Origin: Fibrobacter sp.
Lineage (GTDB): Bacteria > Fibrobacterota > Fibrobacteria > Fibrobacterales > Fibrobacteraceae
Assembly (NCBI GenBank): GCA_024398955.1
Contig: JAKSIG010000003.1
Coordinates: forward strand, 1-64,000
Length of the DNA stretch: 64,000 nt
Direction: 5' to 3'
The position numbers and the translations under genes were made by a program. Below are positions 16,989 to 25,711 of this stretch, piece after piece; position 1 is the stretch's first letter, and each line of letters begins with the position of its first letter. The notes below the pieces were generated by a model. The model saw only the letters and a program-made list of their open reading frames with translations. It did not search any database and was not told where the DNA came from.

Positions 16989-17717
16989 TTAAAGATCGTG
17001 GTACTGAACCAACTTTCGACCGCTGCCTAGGGCTGTGCGAATAAGATGTCTTATGCGGGGGCGCAGTTCAGGAAAATCGCTGGGGTGTAGTGCTATTCGA
17101 GGGACTCTTGCGGGGAACTTTATTATGAATTCGCCAGCGTTAAACATTGGGTTGATTGCGGCTTTGGGTATACCAGCAAAGCTAACTACGGGAGAAACGA
17201 TCTGTCGCCCTTTCTTTGTGGTCAGAGAAAAACGACCTTCATAAAGCATCTTGATGTTGCGAACCTGCATAGGGAGGTACTTGTTGCTCCACCAAGTTGG
17301 GGGCACAAAGGCTGCGGGAACAAATTTTGTTTCGCTGGAATCAGTTTCAAATAGTTTGTTCCATGCTTCTAGGGCGAGTCGTAACAGTCGGCTGGATTCA
17401 TATTCGCTAAGCCCTGCAAATTCAGCTTCTCGGTTGGTGATGTTCATTGCACTAAGTCCGAGGTAGCTTCGTCCTTGGCTGAATTCGGCCTTGTGCTTGA
17501 ATCCGTGCAGGGCTAGCTCGAAGCCTTCTTCGCGTAACTGGGTTAGGGCTGCTTTGAACCCAGAGATTTCATCTTCTGTCGCTTTGGCGGTATCAGGAAT
17601 TACCAAGACGCTAAAAGGGGCTCCTGCAAAATCCTTGAGGTTCTCTAGGATTGGCATAACCGTCTGGTAGTTCCAGACGCTGAAATCATGAAAACAGAGA
17701 AGAAATTGACGACTCAT
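16989..17717 (-). CDS. DUF2334/polysaccharide deacetylase-like protein
   Basis: A protein of 242 residues from the ATG at 17717 (a TTG three codons upstream is less likely). Motifs match the DUF2334 branch of the NodB-like deacetylase fold: FHDFSVWNY at the start (metal-binding Asp/His), ELALHGFKH (two His, about residue 75), FVPPTWWSNKYL (about 150) and IALHPSDFPELRPR near the end. Such proteins remove acetyl groups from amino sugars in polysaccharides, but many DUF2334 members are uncharacterised. There is no signal peptide, so it may act in the cytoplasm. It is divergent from the Asp-rich lipoprotein at 17904. Confidence 0.72.
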   Translation of the reverse strand: MSRQFLLCFHDFSVWNYQTVMPILENLKDFAGAPFSVLVIPDTAKATEDEISGFKAALTQLREEGFELALHGFKHKAEFSQGRSYLGLSAMNITNREAEFAGLSEYESSRLLRLALEAWNKLFETDSSETKFVPAAFVPPTWWSNKYLPMQVRNIKMLYEGRFSLTTKKGRQIVSPVVSFAGIPKAAINPMFNAGEFIIKFPARVPRIALHPSDFPELRPRIRHLIRTALGSGRKLVQYHDL

Positions 17718-17842
17718 GCTGTGCAAAATAACTTTTTGCCAGAAAAAGGGGGACTTTTGAACTGAAGTTTGAGGGAAAATGTGCGAAATTGCAAAAGTTG
17801 GAAAATTTCATCTTATTTATCATCTTATTTATTATGCTAAAC

Positions 17843-17871
17843 TTACAAAAATATCGGTTTAAAGTTATATT
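17843..17871 (+). promoter_or_regulatory. Candidate promoter for the Asp-rich lipoprotein
   Basis: TTACAA (17843-17848), 17-bp spacer, TATATT (17866-17871), 32 bp before the ATG. Only the -10 is a good match. Just upstream the word CATCTTATTTAT is repeated twice in tandem (about 17809-17834). Confidence 0.4.
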
Positions 17872-17903
17872 TAATGCAGATGACAATTCTCAAGGAGTTA
17901 AAT

Positions 17904-19115
17904 ATGCAATTCAAGAAACTTGCTCTCGGTCTTTCTCTAACAGCAGCTTTTGGCCTTATGGCTTGCGGTGACGATTCTAGCAGTAGTCCTACTACAGGAT
18001 CTGTCTTGGACAATTCTTGTAAGGTTTCCGTGTCTGGCAAAACCGCCAGCTATACTCGCGTTTCTCAGGGAATATTTACTTTTACACAGTCTGTTACTGT
18101 TAATGGTGATGGAACTGAAGAATGGAGCGTTAAGGAAACCTATCCCAAGAATACGTTCACAAAAGCAGAACAAGAAGTTTATTGTGAAACGGCTAAACTT
18201 GAAGCTGTGATTGATGATGAGGAAGATGGAAGCGTCCTGAAGGACTTTAAGTGTTCTGATGGAGAAATCTCCGGTACCTGGACTGAATCTACGGATGAGA
18301 AAATTACTGTAGACCAGTATAAGAGCCTTTTTGAATACATCTGTAATCCTTTTGAGAATGAAATGCCTGATTTCATGGGGGATGATGATGACGATGAAGA
18401 TGATGACAAGAAGCAGCCGGGTTCCAGTTCTAAGGAAGATTGTAGCTTTAAGATGGACAGTGACACATGGAGCTATGGCTACTATAACATTGGCTTAGGT
18501 GGTGACATGACCAAGACTTACACCATCTCCGGTAATGAATACAAGATTCTCTACACCTATAAGGGTGAAAGCTTGGATGCCCAGTCTACCTCCGGCAAGT
18601 TTTCTGATTCCTATACTCGTAAGGATATGTTCAATGAAGCTCAGGATCACTGCTTGACGGTGAATGGCCTGAAGGATAGTTCTGACGACGAAGATGATGA
18701 CGACGATTATGAATCCCCTGTAGGTTCCGATGATGACGATGACTATGGATTCGATTCTCCCATAGACAGCCTTCTGAGTGAAGTTGAAAAAATGCCGGAA
18801 TGCACCAAGTCCAACGAAGGTGACAAGACCACCTATTTGGGAATGTCCATGATCTGCAAGGATGGTGAATGGGAACCGGATATGGAAGATTTGGGCATTG
18901 ATCTGGGCAACTGCGACAGTTTCAAAAAGTCCGACGATGTTTGGACCAAGACCATGAATATGATGGGCATGGAAATGACCGAAACCTATAAGTGGATTGA
19001 TGCAACGACGGTGGAATATACCTCTTCTGTGAAGGGTTTGGAAGCCTTCGCTGAAACCGAAACATTGGAAGATCAGAATCGTGATGATCTTTATGATTAC
19101 TTCTGCGAAGAATAA
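17904..19115 (+). CDS. Asp-rich repetitive lipoprotein
   Basis: A 403-residue lipoprotein (lipobox LMAC near residue 19) beginning at an ATG eight bases after AAGGAG. Three related domains, each with a Cys-containing 'C-x-F/D-S...W..' motif, lie at about residues 30-150, 175-255 and 300-403. They are joined by runs of four to six Asp residues (for example DDDDDEDDDKK and SDDEDDDDDYES). The three copies share the pattern W-x-Y/T...TYTI/TETYKW...CEE, suggesting internal duplication. The acid linkers could bind calcium or act as flexible spacers. No family name was recognised; it is probably a surface lipoprotein of the kind common in Fibrobacter. Confidence 0.65.
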   Translation: MQFKKLALGLSLTAAFGLMACGDDSSSSPTTGSVLDNSCKVSVSGKTASYTRVSQGIFTFTQSVTVNGDGTEEWSVKETYPKNTFTKAEQEVYCETAKLEAVIDDEEDGSVLKDFKCSDGEISGTWTESTDEKITVDQYKSLFEYICNPFENEMPDFMGDDDDDEDDDKKQPGSSSKEDCSFKMDSDTWSYGYYNIGLGGDMTKTYTISGNEYKILYTYKGESLDAQSTSGKFSDSYTRKDMFNEAQDHCLTVNGLKDSSDDEDDDDDYESPVGSDDDDDYGFDSPIDSLLSEVEKMPECTKSNEGDKTTYLGMSMICKDGEWEPDMEDLGIDLGNCDSFKKSDDVWTKTMNMMGMEMTETYKWIDATTVEYTSSVKGLEAFAETETLEDQNRDDLYDYFCEE

Positions 19116-19137
19116 TTTTTAGTTTTCCATTGTTGAA

Positions 19138-19166
19138 AGGCCCTGCGGTTCCCGTGGGGCTTTTTA
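19138..19166 (+). terminator. Rho-independent terminator after the Asp-rich lipoprotein
   Basis: Stem GCCCTGCGG / CCGTGGGGC with two wobble pairs, followed by TTTTTATT. Confidence 0.85.
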
Positions 19167-19196
19167 TTGTGAACAAGCTTTTCTATATTTCCAACC

Positions 19197-20048
19197 ATGT
19201 TTGAATCTATCATTTTGGGCCTGTTGCAGGGCCTCGCAGAATTTCTCCCCATTTCCAGTTCCGGTCATCTGGTTCTTGGCGAAAAGCTCTTGAACATGAA
19301 GGAAGCGGGCATGTTCTTCGACATCATGCTCCACGCAGGAACTTTGCTTTCCATCTTCGTCGTGTTCCGCAAGAAACTTGTGGACATGATTGTGGGCTGC
19401 ATCCGCCGCGATCCGGTCCAGCTGAAGGAAGCGGGCTACATCGTGCTGGCCTCCATTCCAACGGCCATCATCGGCATCGGTTTCAAGAAGCCTCTGGAAA
19501 GCCTGTTCGAAAATCCCAAGGCCGTCTGCTGCGCCATGCTGTTTACCGCCACCTTGTTGTTCGTCTCCCAGTGGGGTAAGACCGGCAGCAAGCATCCTGA
19601 ATGCGAAGGCGTCAAGATGAACTGGTGGCGTGCTCTGGTGACGGGCGTGGTGCAGGGTATTGCCTGCATCCCGGGCATTAGCCGTAGCGGTTCTACCATC
19701 AGCGGCATGATCTTTTTAGGCGTTAACCGCAAGTACGCCGGCGAGTTCAGCTTCCTCATGAGCATTCCCGCTGTCGGTGGCGCCGCCCTCCTGGATTGCA
19801 TCAAGTGGATCAAGTGCCAGGATCCCGAAACTGTCGCCCGCTACGCCATCGAAAAGCCCGAAAAGGCCTTGGCCTGCGCCGACGCTTCGGGCTTTACTCC
19901 GGAACTTCTGGTGGGCATGGTTGTTGCCTTCATCTTCGGCATTATCGCCCTGAAGTGGCTCATGGCCTTCGTACAGAAGGGCAAGTTCCATTACTTTAGC
20001 TACTACCTGTGGGTGGCTGGTATTTTGGGATTGATTTTTATTAAATAG
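19197..20048 (+). CDS. uppP: Undecaprenyl-diphosphatase UppP (BacA)
   Basis: A 283-residue polytopic membrane protein with the two BacA signatures: LLQGLAEFLPISSSGHLVLG (residues 8-27, with catalytic Glu and the SSSGH) and IPGISRSGSTISG (about 159-171, with the essential Arg). It dephosphorylates undecaprenyl pyrophosphate on the outer face of the inner membrane, recycling the lipid carrier for peptidoglycan and O-antigen. Length and about eight helices match the family. Resistance to bacitracin is a known effect of overexpression. A terminator lies just upstream, so it probably has its own promoter. Confidence 0.95.
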   Translation: MFESIILGLLQGLAEFLPISSSGHLVLGEKLLNMKEAGMFFDIMLHAGTLLSIFVVFRKKLVDMIVGCIRRDPVQLKEAGYIVLASIPTAIIGIGFKKPLESLFENPKAVCCAMLFTATLLFVSQWGKTGSKHPECEGVKMNWWRALVTGVVQGIACIPGISRSGSTISGMIFLGVNRKYAGEFSFLMSIPAVGGAALLDCIKWIKCQDPETVARYAIEKPEKALACADASGFTPELLVGMVVAFIFGIIALKWLMAFVQKGKFHYFSYYLWVAGILGLIFIK

Positions 20049-20118
20049 TTTTTATAATGATTTTGACGGGGCTGCGCCCTCTGCTCTGCAATAAAACGTT
20101 CCGGACTCTGGATTCGTC

Positions 20119-21162
20119 GTGATAAAACAAAGATTCCTTAATATGGACTTGGTGAGGTACGTGCTGTCTGTGGCAGTCATCGTAGATCACTACAATGTTT
20201 TATCTGGAGCAGAGGTTGATTTCCCGATTAGTAGCGGGACCGCGGTAGGCGTGTTCTTTGGATTAAGCGGCTTCCTCGTTTACGGGAGTTTCCTAAAGCA
20301 CCCTGATTTAATGGGCTATGTAAAGTCCAGGGCTAGGCGAATTCTTCCGCCATACTTGTTTATTGTTTTTTTGTGTGCCTTTGGTTTGGCGGCCCTTTCA
20401 AAACTTTCCCTGGTGGAGTACTTCTCCAGCGGTATGTTTTGGAAGTATCTGTTGTCAAATGCGGTATTCCTTAACTTTATTCAACCCTCGTTGCCGGGAG
20501 TTTTTGAAGAGAGTGCGGCGGTTGCCGTTAATGGTTCCCTCTGGACTCTAAAAGTGGAATGGGCTTTGTACTTGAGTATACCCATATTCTTTTGGGGCGT
20601 TAAGAAATTCAGGTGGAATGTGCCTGTTGCAGTGTTTGTTATTTGCATAGGATCGTTTCTGTATTCCTTTGCAATGAAATATATTTCTGTTGTTTTTAAT
20701 AATCCCTTGTATTATACGTTGTCCTATCAGTTTGTAGGGCAACTGGCTTACTTCTATACAGGAGTGTTAGTATACCACTATCGAGATCATCTGATTAATT
20801 TTAAATGGTGGAATGCCCTGGCTGTTGCTTTGAGCCTGTGCGTTTTCATTGAGATGAATATTTTGGATATTGACTTGACTTACGTTAGTTTTATTTGTCA
20901 GATGCTTCTCGTTTTGGGGGCGTTGTTGTTTAGTTTAAGTCAGCCCGTCAGTCGCCATACATCAAAGCTGGGTAACGTTTCCTACGAAATGTATTTGTTT
21001 CATTTTCCAGTCATTCAATTGGGCTTGTATTGGGGCATAGACAAACATTTGTCTACCCATGCCGCGTTGGCTGTATTCCTGCTTTTGATTGTCGGCTTGT
21101 CCTTTATTTTTCAAAAGGCTTACAACGGGATAATGAATAAGTTGAGCTACGAATCCAAATAG
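20119..21162 (+). CDS. Acyltransferase-3 family membrane protein (OafA/YrhL-like)
   Basis: A 347-residue integral membrane protein with about ten helices. The opening NMDLVRYVLSVAVIVDHYN (residues 8-26, with the essential His) is followed by FFGLSGFLVYGSF (about 49-61) and KSRARRILPPYLF (about 75-87), the three signatures of the acyltransferase-3 family. These enzymes move acetyl or other acyl groups to sugars of O-antigen or exopolysaccharide. The start is GTG at 20119; no strong ribosome-binding site is visible. By eye the gene is richer in A+T and uses more TTT/TTA/ATT codons than its neighbours uppP and htpG, which suggests horizontal acquisition. Confidence 0.85.
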   Translation: MIKQRFLNMDLVRYVLSVAVIVDHYNVLSGAEVDFPISSGTAVGVFFGLSGFLVYGSFLKHPDLMGYVKSRARRILPPYLFIVFLCAFGLAALSKLSLVEYFSSGMFWKYLLSNAVFLNFIQPSLPGVFEESAAVAVNGSLWTLKVEWALYLSIPIFFWGVKKFRWNVPVAVFVICIGSFLYSFAMKYISVVFNNPLYYTLSYQFVGQLAYFYTGVLVYHYRDHLINFKWWNALAVALSLCVFIEMNILDIDLTYVSFICQMLLVLGALLFSLSQPVSRHTSKLGNVSYEMYLFHFPVIQLGLYWGIDKHLSTHAALAVFLLLIVGLSFIFQKAYNGIMNKLSYESK

Positions 21163-21171
21163 AGATTTGTT

Positions 21172-21186
21172 TGGCACAGTTCTTGC
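21172..21186 (+). promoter_or_regulatory. Sigma-54-type -24/-12 promoter candidate for htpG
   Basis: TGGCAC (21172-21177), five bases, TTGC (21183-21186) is an exact match to the core sigma-54 consensus with correct spacing. The predicted start of transcription is near 21198, about 85 bp before the ATG. A competing sigma-70 reading, TTGTTT (21167-21172), 17 bp, TATATA (21190-21195), overlaps it and matches less well. Confidence 0.5.
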
Positions 21187-21192
21187 GTTTAT

Positions 21193-21255
21193 ATAACCGA
21201 AAACAAGGAAAAGTGTCGTTTTGTTTCATTTTGAAACTTTAAAACGAACGGTTAT
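21193..21255 (+). promoter_or_regulatory. Large nested inverted repeat in the htpG leader
   Basis: ATAACCG (21193-21199) pairs with CGGTTAT (21249-21255). Inside are CGTTTT (21217-21222) with AAAACG (21241-21246), and GTTTCA (21223-21228) with TGAAAC (21232-21237) around a TTT loop. All arms are perfect. It could be an RNA structure or operator controlling the heat-shock gene. Confidence 0.55.
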
Positions 21256-21282
21256 GTTTGAAAATTAAACTGGAGATAAAAA

Positions 21283-23166
21283 ATGGCAACTGAAAAAATG
21301 GAGTTCCAGACCGAAGTTCGCGACATGCTGAACCTCATGATCAACTCTCTTTATAGCAACAAGGAAATCTTCCTCCGCGAACTGGTTTCCAACGCTGCTG
21401 ACGCATTGGACAAGCGTCGTTTCCTTTCTCTCTCTAACGCAGATTTGCTGCCCCAGGGCACCCAGCTCCGCATCGATATCGATGTGAACAAGGATCAGAA
21501 GAAGCTGACCATTACCGATAACGGTATCGGTATGAACAAGGAAGACTTGATCAACTGCCTGGGTACCATCGCCCGTTCCGGCACCAAGAATTTCATCAAG
21601 AACCTGAAGGACGCCGACAAGGCAAGCGTGGATCTTATCGGTCAGTTCGGTGTGGGTTTCTACTCCATCTTCATGGTGGCAAAGAAGGTTGAAGTCCTGA
21701 CCCTCAAGGCTGGCGAAACCCAGGGCTACCTGTGGGCTTCCGAAGGCACCGGCGAATTTGAAATTTCTGAATGCCCCCGCAACGAAGTGGGTACCAAGAT
21801 TACCCTGTACCTGAAGGACGACGAGGATTCCGAAGACTTCACCAGCGAATGGCGCATCAAGGATATCATCAAGAAGTACAGCGGTTTCGTGAACTATGGC
21901 ATCTACTTCCATCCGGAGCCCACCAAGAACGACAAGGGCGAATTGGAAGTCAAGGACGAAGAAAAGCTGAACGACAAGACCGCTCTCTGGCGCCAGTCCG
22001 AAAAGGACGTGAAGGAAGAAGAGTACAAGGAATTCTACAACGTGATTTGCCACGACGGTGGCGAACCTGCTTGCTGGAGCCACAGCCACGCCGAAGGTTC
22101 CCTGGAATTCTGGAATCTGGTGTACATTCCTTCCAAGGCTCCCTACAACATTTGGCAGAACGACGCACTGCACGGCCTGAAACTCTATGTGAAGAAGACC
22201 TTCATCATGGATGACTGCAAGGACCTGCTTCCGCCTTGGCTCCGCTTTGTCCGCGGCGTGGTGGAATCCGAAGACTTGCCGCTGAACGTAAGCCGCGAAA
22301 TTCTGCAGTCCAACAAGATTGTGACCAACATCCGTAAGCATGTCATCAAGAAGACTCTGGAAGCCTTGCAGAACATGTCCAAGGATGAAGAAAAGTACAC
22401 TGCCTGGTGGAAGGAACTGGGCATGGTCCTTAAGGAAGGCTTCTACATGAACTGGGAGCATCTTGATGAACTGAAGAAGCTGATCCGCTTCGAAAGCACC
22501 AAGACCGAAGAAGGCAAGTTGGTAAGCCTGGAACAGTATGTGGAACGCATGCCCGAAGGCCAGAAGGAAATCTACTACCTCATTGGCGACAAGAATGCCG
22601 TGAAGTCCAACCCCATGCTGGAAGCCTTCAAGGCCAAGGGCTACGAAGTGCTTCTCATGAGCGATGGCATCGACGAATTCATGATGTCTTCTCTCACCGA
22701 ATTCGGCGACAAGAAGTTCCACGACATCTCCCGCGGTGACGTTGACTTCGAAAAGACCGAAGACGAAAAGAAGGCTGAAGAAGCCAACAAGGGTATCTTC
22801 AAGGGTCTCTGCGAAAACCTCCAGAAGGTTCTGGACGAAGACATCAAGGAAGTCCGCGTGTCCAGCCGCCTGAAGGATAGCCCCTGCTGCCTCGTGACCA
22901 GCGACGACGCCATGAGCGCCCAGATGGAACGTATGATGAAGGCCATGGGCCAGGCCAACGTGCCTAAGTCCAAACGCATTCTCGAAATCAACCCCACGCA
23001 CCCCATCTGCGAAATGCTGAAGGCCAAGGCCGAAGCTAAGGAAGATCTGGGTGACTGGCCCAAGGCTCTCTACGGTCAGGCTCTGCTTGCCGAAGGATCT
23101 CCGCTTCCCAACCCGGCAGAATACGTAGCAGCAATTACAAAGTTGCTGACCGCTGCAGCAAAATAA
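21283..23166 (+). CDS. htpG: HSP90-family chaperone HtpG
   Basis: A 627-residue cytoplasmic ATP-dependent chaperone. The GHKL ATPase domain is at the N-terminus, with LYSNKEIFLRELVSNAADAL (residues 23-42, catalytic Glu and Asn), DNGIGMNKEDL (about 80-90, Asp for adenine) and IGQFGVGFYSIFMVA (about 117-131). The middle domain includes LPLNVSREILQ with the conserved Arg, and the C-terminal dimerisation domain follows. Length fits bacterial HtpG. RBS is TGGAGA. It is monocistronic with a strong terminator downstream and an unusual regulatory region upstream. Confidence 0.97.
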   Translation: MATEKMEFQTEVRDMLNLMINSLYSNKEIFLRELVSNAADALDKRRFLSLSNADLLPQGTQLRIDIDVNKDQKKLTITDNGIGMNKEDLINCLGTIARSGTKNFIKNLKDADKASVDLIGQFGVGFYSIFMVAKKVEVLTLKAGETQGYLWASEGTGEFEISECPRNEVGTKITLYLKDDEDSEDFTSEWRIKDIIKKYSGFVNYGIYFHPEPTKNDKGELEVKDEEKLNDKTALWRQSEKDVKEEEYKEFYNVICHDGGEPACWSHSHAEGSLEFWNLVYIPSKAPYNIWQNDALHGLKLYVKKTFIMDDCKDLLPPWLRFVRGVVESEDLPLNVSREILQSNKIVTNIRKHVIKKTLEALQNMSKDEEKYTAWWKELGMVLKEGFYMNWEHLDELKKLIRFESTKTEEGKLVSLEQYVERMPEGQKEIYYLIGDKNAVKSNPMLEAFKAKGYEVLLMSDGIDEFMMSSLTEFGDKKFHDISRGDVDFEKTEDEKKAEEANKGIFKGLCENLQKVLDEDIKEVRVSSRLKDSPCCLVTSDDAMSAQMERMMKAMGQANVPKSKRILEINPTHPICEMLKAKAEAKEDLGDWPKALYGQALLAEGSPLPNPAEYVAAITKLLTAAAK

Positions 23167-23190
23167 GACCGTTCGGCCCGATGAAATCAA

Positions 23191-23226
23191 AAAAAACTCC
23201 TGCGATGTCCTCGCAGGAGTTTTTTC
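23191..23226 (+). terminator. Rho-independent terminator after htpG
   Basis: Perfect stem AAAAACTCCTGCGA / TCGCAGGAGTTTTT with a five-base loop and terminal T-run. The A-run on the left also suits the minus-strand gene ending at 23264. Confidence 0.93.
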
Positions 23227-23263
23227 ATTACCTTGATCTTGTTCTTTGTCGGTGCGTTTCGTG

Positions 23264-25294
23264 TTACATTTCGGGAATCACGATATCGTAGGATAGCTTA
23301 CGGCCTGCTTCGTCCTTTATCTGGAGTGTAATCGTTTCTCCTGCATCCGGGAGTTTTTCGCCTTCGATAATGATTTCGCGAGGTTCGGAATCGTATTCCG
23401 CTGCAATCCACTTTTTGCCGGCGAGGACTGTGATTGCGTTTCCGTCTTCAACACCGTCGTACTTGAACATCAGGGGGATCTTTAGGGCCGGTTGACGAAC
23501 TCCGCCAACCATCATTGCGTCCCAATAAGGGAATCCCAGAGCGATTGATTCCTGGTTATCGATGCTTGCGATGTCGCGTAGTTCGTTGGTGCTGGCGCAA
23601 CGTCCCTTTCCCTTGGTCTGCTTGCTGAAAATGAACCAGTTACGGCTAGTTTCGCCAAGCCAGTAGAGAGGTGCCGGATTTTCCTTGTTTTCTATACAGA
23701 CGTTCCAGTTCTTCAGTTGCATACCCTTGGGGTGGAATTCAAAAAAGTCTAGGCTGTCGGTGTGTGTGCGAGTTACGGCGAGAACTCGTTTTGTGGTGTC
23801 GTTGGTTATGGGGGCGCCTGTAATCTTTTGGGTAATATTGACATCGCCGATAGAGGTGCTCCAATTAATGTTGGCCTGATTGCCGTTAATTCCGAATACA
23901 GAAATGACTTCGTCAATAGCCTTGCCGTCGCCAGTGGAGGCTGCATCAGCTGTGTAGCGGATTCCTGTCATTTCGGGATAACGTTCAAGGATCTTTCCGA
24001 GCAGAGTCGCCCTGTTCTCTTGTCTGTAGGCGGAACATAGGTTTTCTGCCAGTACGCTTTCGCCCTTGAGAACAGAGAACTTCATGCCGGATTCACAGCG
24101 GAACAGGTCTAGCATGGGGCGGCTGAGGAAGGTGAATACGGGAGAGGTTTGCACCTTGGTTAAGGGGAATGATTTATTGCCTGTGCATTTGTTACGGAAC
24201 GTAAATTTCTTTGTTGTCACGTTGCCGGCAAAGTCTTCAATTTCCAAGGTGTAATTTGAAATCGGGGCGATTTTTGCATTAATGAAGTGCCAATCGCCGG
24301 CGGAGTCTGCTTCTTCGGCCCACAGCAGCTGATTACGGATTTGAAGCATCTTGCTAAAGCGCAGGGTATCTAATCTTTCTTCAAAGATCTTGTCGTCGTA
24401 ACGCCACATGGATATACGTCGAACAGACATGGGATTGTCTTTGGGAGTTCGGCTGTAGTCAACGATTTTGACGGCCAGGTTCACGTTGAACTCATTTCTT
24501 ATCGGGGATACAATGCAACCTTTGTCTATGGCTTCGGCGGAGGTAAGGGACAGTTCGTTGCCCTGCCACAACGCGGCGCCAAGGACTTGCGGTGCGATAG
24601 TGTCTGAAGCGTCGGTGTCAAATATGCGCGGGTTTACAACGCGGTCGTTATCCAGACGTACTTCTAGATGCAGGTGGGGGTTACCGATTCCGCTGCTACC
24701 GGCGTATGTCAAGGTGTCGCCCTTTTTAAAGGCCTTGCCGGGTTTGACTGTAACGTCGTTTTTCTTGGTGGCGTATTGCTGCTTTGCTATGGCGTCATCC
24801 AGGTCGCCAAAGCTACTCTGGTGGGCGAAAACCCATGTTTTACCGCTTTTCCCCTGGTAGAACATGACTTTGCCGTAACCAAAGGGCGAAACTCGCAGTT
24901 CTTTTACCTTGCCGTCTTCGGGTGCGAAGATGGGCCAGCCTTCTTCCATGTCGGTGGAGTAATCAAGGCCTGCGTGGTAACGAGTTCCGCGGTTCTCTCC
25001 AAAGGAGGATGTGAGGAAGGCGTTTTTGCCAAAAGGTTGGTATTTGGGAACAACAACCTTTGCAGCGGCTTCCTGCTCTTCTTTGGCGGCCTTGACTGCA
25101 GCGGTGTTGCCGAAATCTTCGTTGTTAACGGTGCCGCCTTGCTGCTCCTTGAGGCAGTCTTCATAGGCGAATGCGTCCATGGTTGCTTCGTCGCAAACGA
25201 TGTCTGCTGCGGTAGCGAGTGTGGAGAAAATAAGTGTGCTTCCGAGTATGGTCTTTGAAAATTTGCAGAAGAAGTTGCGTTTGATCGTATTCAT
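23264..25294 (-). CDS. Large exported M23 (LytM) peptidase-like protein
   Basis: A 676-residue exported protein with a signal peptide (about residues 1-29, ending ATAA). Residues about 75-225 form an M23/LytM domain: RYHAGLDYS (HxxxD zinc ligands, about 105), a GKVMFYQ strand, WVFAHQSSF and NPHLHLEVR (about 204, HxH). All zinc ligands are present, so endopeptidase activity on peptidoglycan cross-links is plausible. The 450 residues after it are beta-rich with no recognised family and four or more cysteines; they may target the enzyme. A symmetric 15-bp operator-like sequence (TTTTTGT-G-ACAAAAA, 25312-25326) lies just upstream of the start. Confidence 0.8.
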   Translation of the reverse strand: MNTIKRNFFCKFSKTILGSTLIFSTLATAADIVCDEATMDAFAYEDCLKEQQGGTVNNEDFGNTAAVKAAKEEQEAAAKVVVPKYQPFGKNAFLTSSFGENRGTRYHAGLDYSTDMEEGWPIFAPEDGKVKELRVSPFGYGKVMFYQGKSGKTWVFAHQSSFGDLDDAIAKQQYATKKNDVTVKPGKAFKKGDTLTYAGSSGIGNPHLHLEVRLDNDRVVNPRIFDTDASDTIAPQVLGAALWQGNELSLTSAEAIDKGCIVSPIRNEFNVNLAVKIVDYSRTPKDNPMSVRRISMWRYDDKIFEERLDTLRFSKMLQIRNQLLWAEEADSAGDWHFINAKIAPISNYTLEIEDFAGNVTTKKFTFRNKCTGNKSFPLTKVQTSPVFTFLSRPMLDLFRCESGMKFSVLKGESVLAENLCSAYRQENRATLLGKILERYPEMTGIRYTADAASTGDGKAIDEVISVFGINGNQANINWSTSIGDVNITQKITGAPITNDTTKRVLAVTRTHTDSLDFFEFHPKGMQLKNWNVCIENKENPAPLYWLGETSRNWFIFSKQTKGKGRCASTNELRDIASIDNQESIALGFPYWDAMMVGGVRQPALKIPLMFKYDGVEDGNAITVLAGKKWIAAEYDSEPREIIIEGEKLPDAGETITLQIKDEAGRKLSYDIVIPEM

Positions 25295-25430
25295 AATTTC
25301 ATTAACCCCAATTTTTGTGACAAAAATACAAAAAACTTACAGAACGCTCAAGGTTGAGTGGGCTGTGCTTGTAAAGTTGTGTTGTAAAGAAATACACGTC
25401 TTGGGTTTTGGCTGCAAAGTATCTGAATAA

Positions 25431-25460
25431 AAAAAGACCCGCCTTTAAGCGAGTCTTTTT
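25431..25460 (-). terminator. Terminator after tRNA-Ala
   Basis: Read on the minus strand, AAAGACTCGC / GCGGGTCTTT with a short loop is followed by a T-run, immediately downstream of the tRNA. Confidence 0.85.
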
Positions 25461-25462
25461 AG

Positions 25463-25535
25463 TGGAGCTAAGGAGATTCGAACTCCTGACCTCCTGCATG
25501 CCATGCAGGCGCTCTACCAACTGAGCTATAACCCC
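25463..25535 (-). tRNA. tRNA-Ala (anticodon GGC)
   Basis: On the minus strand the sequence folds as a cloverleaf: acceptor GGGGTTA / TAGCTCC (two G-T pairs) with discriminator A, D-arm GCTC-AGTTGGTA-GAGC, anticodon stem CCTGC / GCAGG around loop ATGGCAT, and T-arm with TTCGAAT. The anticodon is GGC, alanine. The CCA end is not encoded. Confidence 0.95.
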
Positions 25536-25610
25536 GAGGGTGACCCAAATATTGAAAATTGTTTGGAATCTGTCAAGGGGGAATGCAAAAAAATCGGGAT
25601 TTTTTTTGCA

Positions 25611-25639
25611 GTTATGAATTATGAATTACGAATTATGAG
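25611..25639. repeat. Short AT-rich tandem repeat (GAATTATGAATTACG type)
   Basis: The word GAATTA occurs three times at about 9-bp spacing in 25611-25639. It shares GAATTACGAA with the inverted repeat at 3495-3566, so the two are probably members of a dispersed intergenic family. Confidence 0.5.
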
Positions 25640-25711
25640 AAAAAACAATAGGTGAACGCGAAAAAAAAACGCAGGTTTTACCCTGCGTCTTTAACCTTTA
25701 TCCTATAACTT

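Noticed and set aside
21265-23190. A 641-residue open frame antisense to htpG
   Set aside because: It mirrors the codon structure of htpG, is rich in His, Val and Phe as expected for a shadow of a conserved Lys/Glu-rich gene, and has no ribosome-binding site.
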